Shown here: piece by piece, positions 6,561 to 7,747 of the stretch
Layout: every line of letters begins with the position of its first letter
How positions within the stretch are numbered: the first letter of the stretch is position 1
From: JBFLVQ01 sp040758525
GTDB lineage: Bacteria; Acidobacteriota; Blastocatellia; Chloracidobacteriales; JADJPF01
Assembly (NCBI GenBank): GCA_040758525.1
Contig: JBFLVQ010000465.1
Span: forward strand, 1-7,747
Direction of reading: 5' to 3'
Length of the DNA stretch: 7,747 bases
Program-made: the position numbers and the translations under genes
The notes under the pieces: model-generated
The model's input: the letters and a program-made list of their open reading frames with translations, nothing else
What the model was told of the DNA's origin: nothing
Databases searched by the model: none

Positions 6561-7574
6561 CTATTTCTGCTCCTTTAGCCGCTTAATCAACTTTTGTATC
6601 TCTTCTACATTGGGGGCAGTGGGGGCTGCCTGCACATAAGCTTCCAAATGTTTTAATGTCTTATCACGATTACCCATACGGTTATAGAGATTAGACAGAA
6701 ATAGATGTATACCAGGTTGCTGGTCATCGCTTAGCTCAAGGGCTTTTAGCATCATCTCTTCTGCCTCGTTGTGAATACCTGTTTCCATTAGGGCAACGCC
6801 AAGGAAAAGATAGGTTGCTGACACACGCCCACCTAGTTCAAGCGCCTCTCGTAGTACTGGCACAGCAGCATTATGCTCTCCAGATTTGACTAGTACCATT
6901 CCTAAGCTGGCATGGCCTTGTGGTAGTTTTGGCTTGATTAGAATCGCTTTTGAGAAAGCCGCATGTGCAGCAGGAAAATTGCGTAGCTTGGTACATTCCT
7001 CACCAAGCGCTAAATAGGCATCGAAATAGTCTGGATGTAGCTTGACTGCTTCTTGGAAATTCTCTATTGCCTCTTGCGATTTTCCACCTTTAGAGCTTTT
7101 GACGCCTTTTTCATACTTCTTCTTGGCATCTTTAGGTACACTAACATTCACTTCGCCAGGAGGTATACTGGCTAGCTCCTCAGTCTTTGCCATTAGGGTA
7201 ATATTACGTGTAATGATCTGTGGAACACGATTAGCGGAAATAAACGAGATCTCGATATCCAATATGGTTCTCTCATAAGTACGCTCATCACCTTCGGCAA
7301 CAAGCTGGTAAGAGCCATCAGCAACATTGGTAAAAGCATAACTGCCCGAGGCGTCTGTATAAGCCTCTGCCAATACTGCTCCACGCGAGAGTAGTTGTAC
7401 ACGCACAGCTTTCTGTGTAGGAGCACCCGTGGGGATGTAAACTTTACCACGTAGCGTATGTCCATTACCTTGTGGCCAGGCCGTAACAGCACAGGCAAAC
7501 AGACAGAATAGACAACCAAGCCGCCGCACAGACATATTTGACAACGAGATATATCTAGATACCAGGGAGATCAT
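6561..7574 (-). CDS. secreted carboxypeptidase-regulatory-like/TPR-repeat protein
   Basis: This 337-residue protein starts with an export signal: a basic segment ending in VRR at 16-18, a hydrophobic stretch at about 19-33 and a likely cleavage near AWPQG. An LFAC sequence in the hydrophobic part is a poor lipobox, so Sec export without lipid is favoured. Residues 40 to about 128 read as a beta-sandwich of the carboxypeptidase-regulatory-like type (LRGKVYIPTG, then TDASGSYAFTNVADGSYQLV). After a linker, about five TPR units span 149-319 (for example AYLALGEECTKLRNFPAAHAAFSKAILIKP), and a basic tail follows. TPR arrays bind proteins, so a scaffold role in the periplasm or outer envelope is likely; the partner is unknown. 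The start is well supported: GGAGG lies six bases before the ATG. hisZ follows by 11 bases, so the two are probably one transcript. This domain pairing is often seen in Acidobacteriota. Confidence 0.88.
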   Translation of the reverse strand: MISLVSRYISLSNMSVRRLGCLFCLFACAVTAWPQGNGHTLRGKVYIPTGAPTQKAVRVQLLSRGAVLAEAYTDASGSYAFTNVADGSYQLVAEGDERTYERTILDIEISFISANRVPQIITRNITLMAKTEELASIPPGEVNVSVPKDAKKKYEKGVKSSKGGKSQEAIENFQEAVKLHPDYFDAYLALGEECTKLRNFPAAHAAFSKAILIKPKLPQGHASLGMVLVKSGEHNAAVPVLREALELGGRVSATYLFLGVALMETGIHNEAEEMMLKALELSDDQQPGIHLFLSNLYNRMGNRDKTLKHLEAYVQAAPTAPNVEEIQKLIKRLKEQK

Positions 7575-7627
7575 AATTCACCTCCAGTAGACAATGACAG
7601 CAGACTGATGGTCCGGGCTTAAAGAGA

Positions 7628-7657
7628 ATTATCACAAATGCTTGGTGCTTGAGGCAA
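7628..7657 (-). promoter_or_regulatory. candidate sigma-70 promoter for the TPR-hisZ unit
   Basis: On the minus strand TTGCCT (7657-7652) is followed after 18 bases by GATAAT (7633-7628). The -10 is five of six to consensus and has TG one base ahead of it, an extended -10. Transcription would start near 7621 and give a leader of about 47 bases that ends in the GGAGG ribosome-binding site. The -35 is only four of six, so this is a moderate call. The rest of the stretch to the window's right edge shows no gene I can support. Confidence 0.42.
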
Positions 7658-7674
7658 GCCGAAAAGCGTAATTT

Positions 7675-7689
7675 ACCTAGCGGATAGGT
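7675..7689. repeat. short inverted repeat upstream of the candidate promoter
   Basis: ACCTA-GCGGA-TAGGT is a perfect 5-bp inverted repeat about 18 bases upstream of the proposed -35 of the TPR gene. It could be an operator. A repeat this short also occurs by chance, so no function is claimed. Confidence 0.2.
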
Positions 7690-7747
7690 GGCTGTTAATG
7701 GGATCAGGTAGGCTTTTTCCAGCAGATTTTCACCGATCTCTATACAA

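Noticed and set aside
7555..7746. A minus-strand frame open from the right edge to TAG at 7555-7557, overlapping the start of the TPR gene by about 20 bases.
   Set aside because: It has no early start codon in the window, becomes Cys-rich and unlike a protein near its end, and runs through a plausible promoter and ribosome-binding site. It could be the tail of an upstream gene, but I cannot support that.

Overview
This window looks like a chromosomal stretch of a bacterium with moderate G+C content (high 40s percent by eye, not computed). The best guess, held loosely, is an Acidobacteriota (Blastocatellia-like) genome. Two things suggest this: the secreted protein that joins a carboxypeptidase-regulatory-like beta domain to TPR repeats, and a PAS histidine kinase with an AhpD-like front end. 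No gene fixes the taxonomy. I found no mobile element, CRISPR array, tRNA or rRNA.

Layout: one small secreted protein of unknown function (63-413) lies on the plus strand. Everything else I can call lies on the minus strand and is read from right to left. The order of transcription is: secreted TPR protein (7574-6561), hisZ (6549-5437), a soluble multi-PAS histidine kinase (5357-2823), an NtrC-type sigma-54 activator (2798-1446), a single-domain receiver (1302-910) and a second single-domain receiver (801-427). The last receiver converges on the small secreted gene; 13 bases separate the two stop codons.

The core of the window is a signalling cassette. The kinase has an N-terminal AhpD/carboxymuconolactone-decarboxylase-like domain with a Cys/His cluster, three PAS domains and a HisKA/HATPase core. 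It sits 24 bases upstream of an NtrC-type regulator with an intact GAFTGA loop, Walker A and B motifs and a Fis-type helix-turn-helix. In the 143-base gap between that regulator and the first small receiver there is a near-consensus sigma-54 promoter (TGGCACC-N4-TTGCT, 1324-1339) facing the receiver. About 95-145 bases upstream of the predicted start point is a cluster of GTCTA/TAGAC inverted repeats, which is where enhancer sites for such activators usually lie. The simplest model is that the kinase phosphorylates the activator, and the activator turns on one or both stand-alone receivers through sigma-54. The receivers could then carry the signal onward or drain phosphate from the kinase.

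hisZ and the TPR gene lie upstream on the same strand, 11 bases apart. They are probably an ordinary housekeeping/envelope pair and may be transcribed together with the cassette. A sigma-70-like promoter is proposed in front of the TPR gene. Other non-coding structure includes a perfect 8-bp inverted repeat in the leader of the last receiver and a weak stem spanning the two convergent stop codons.
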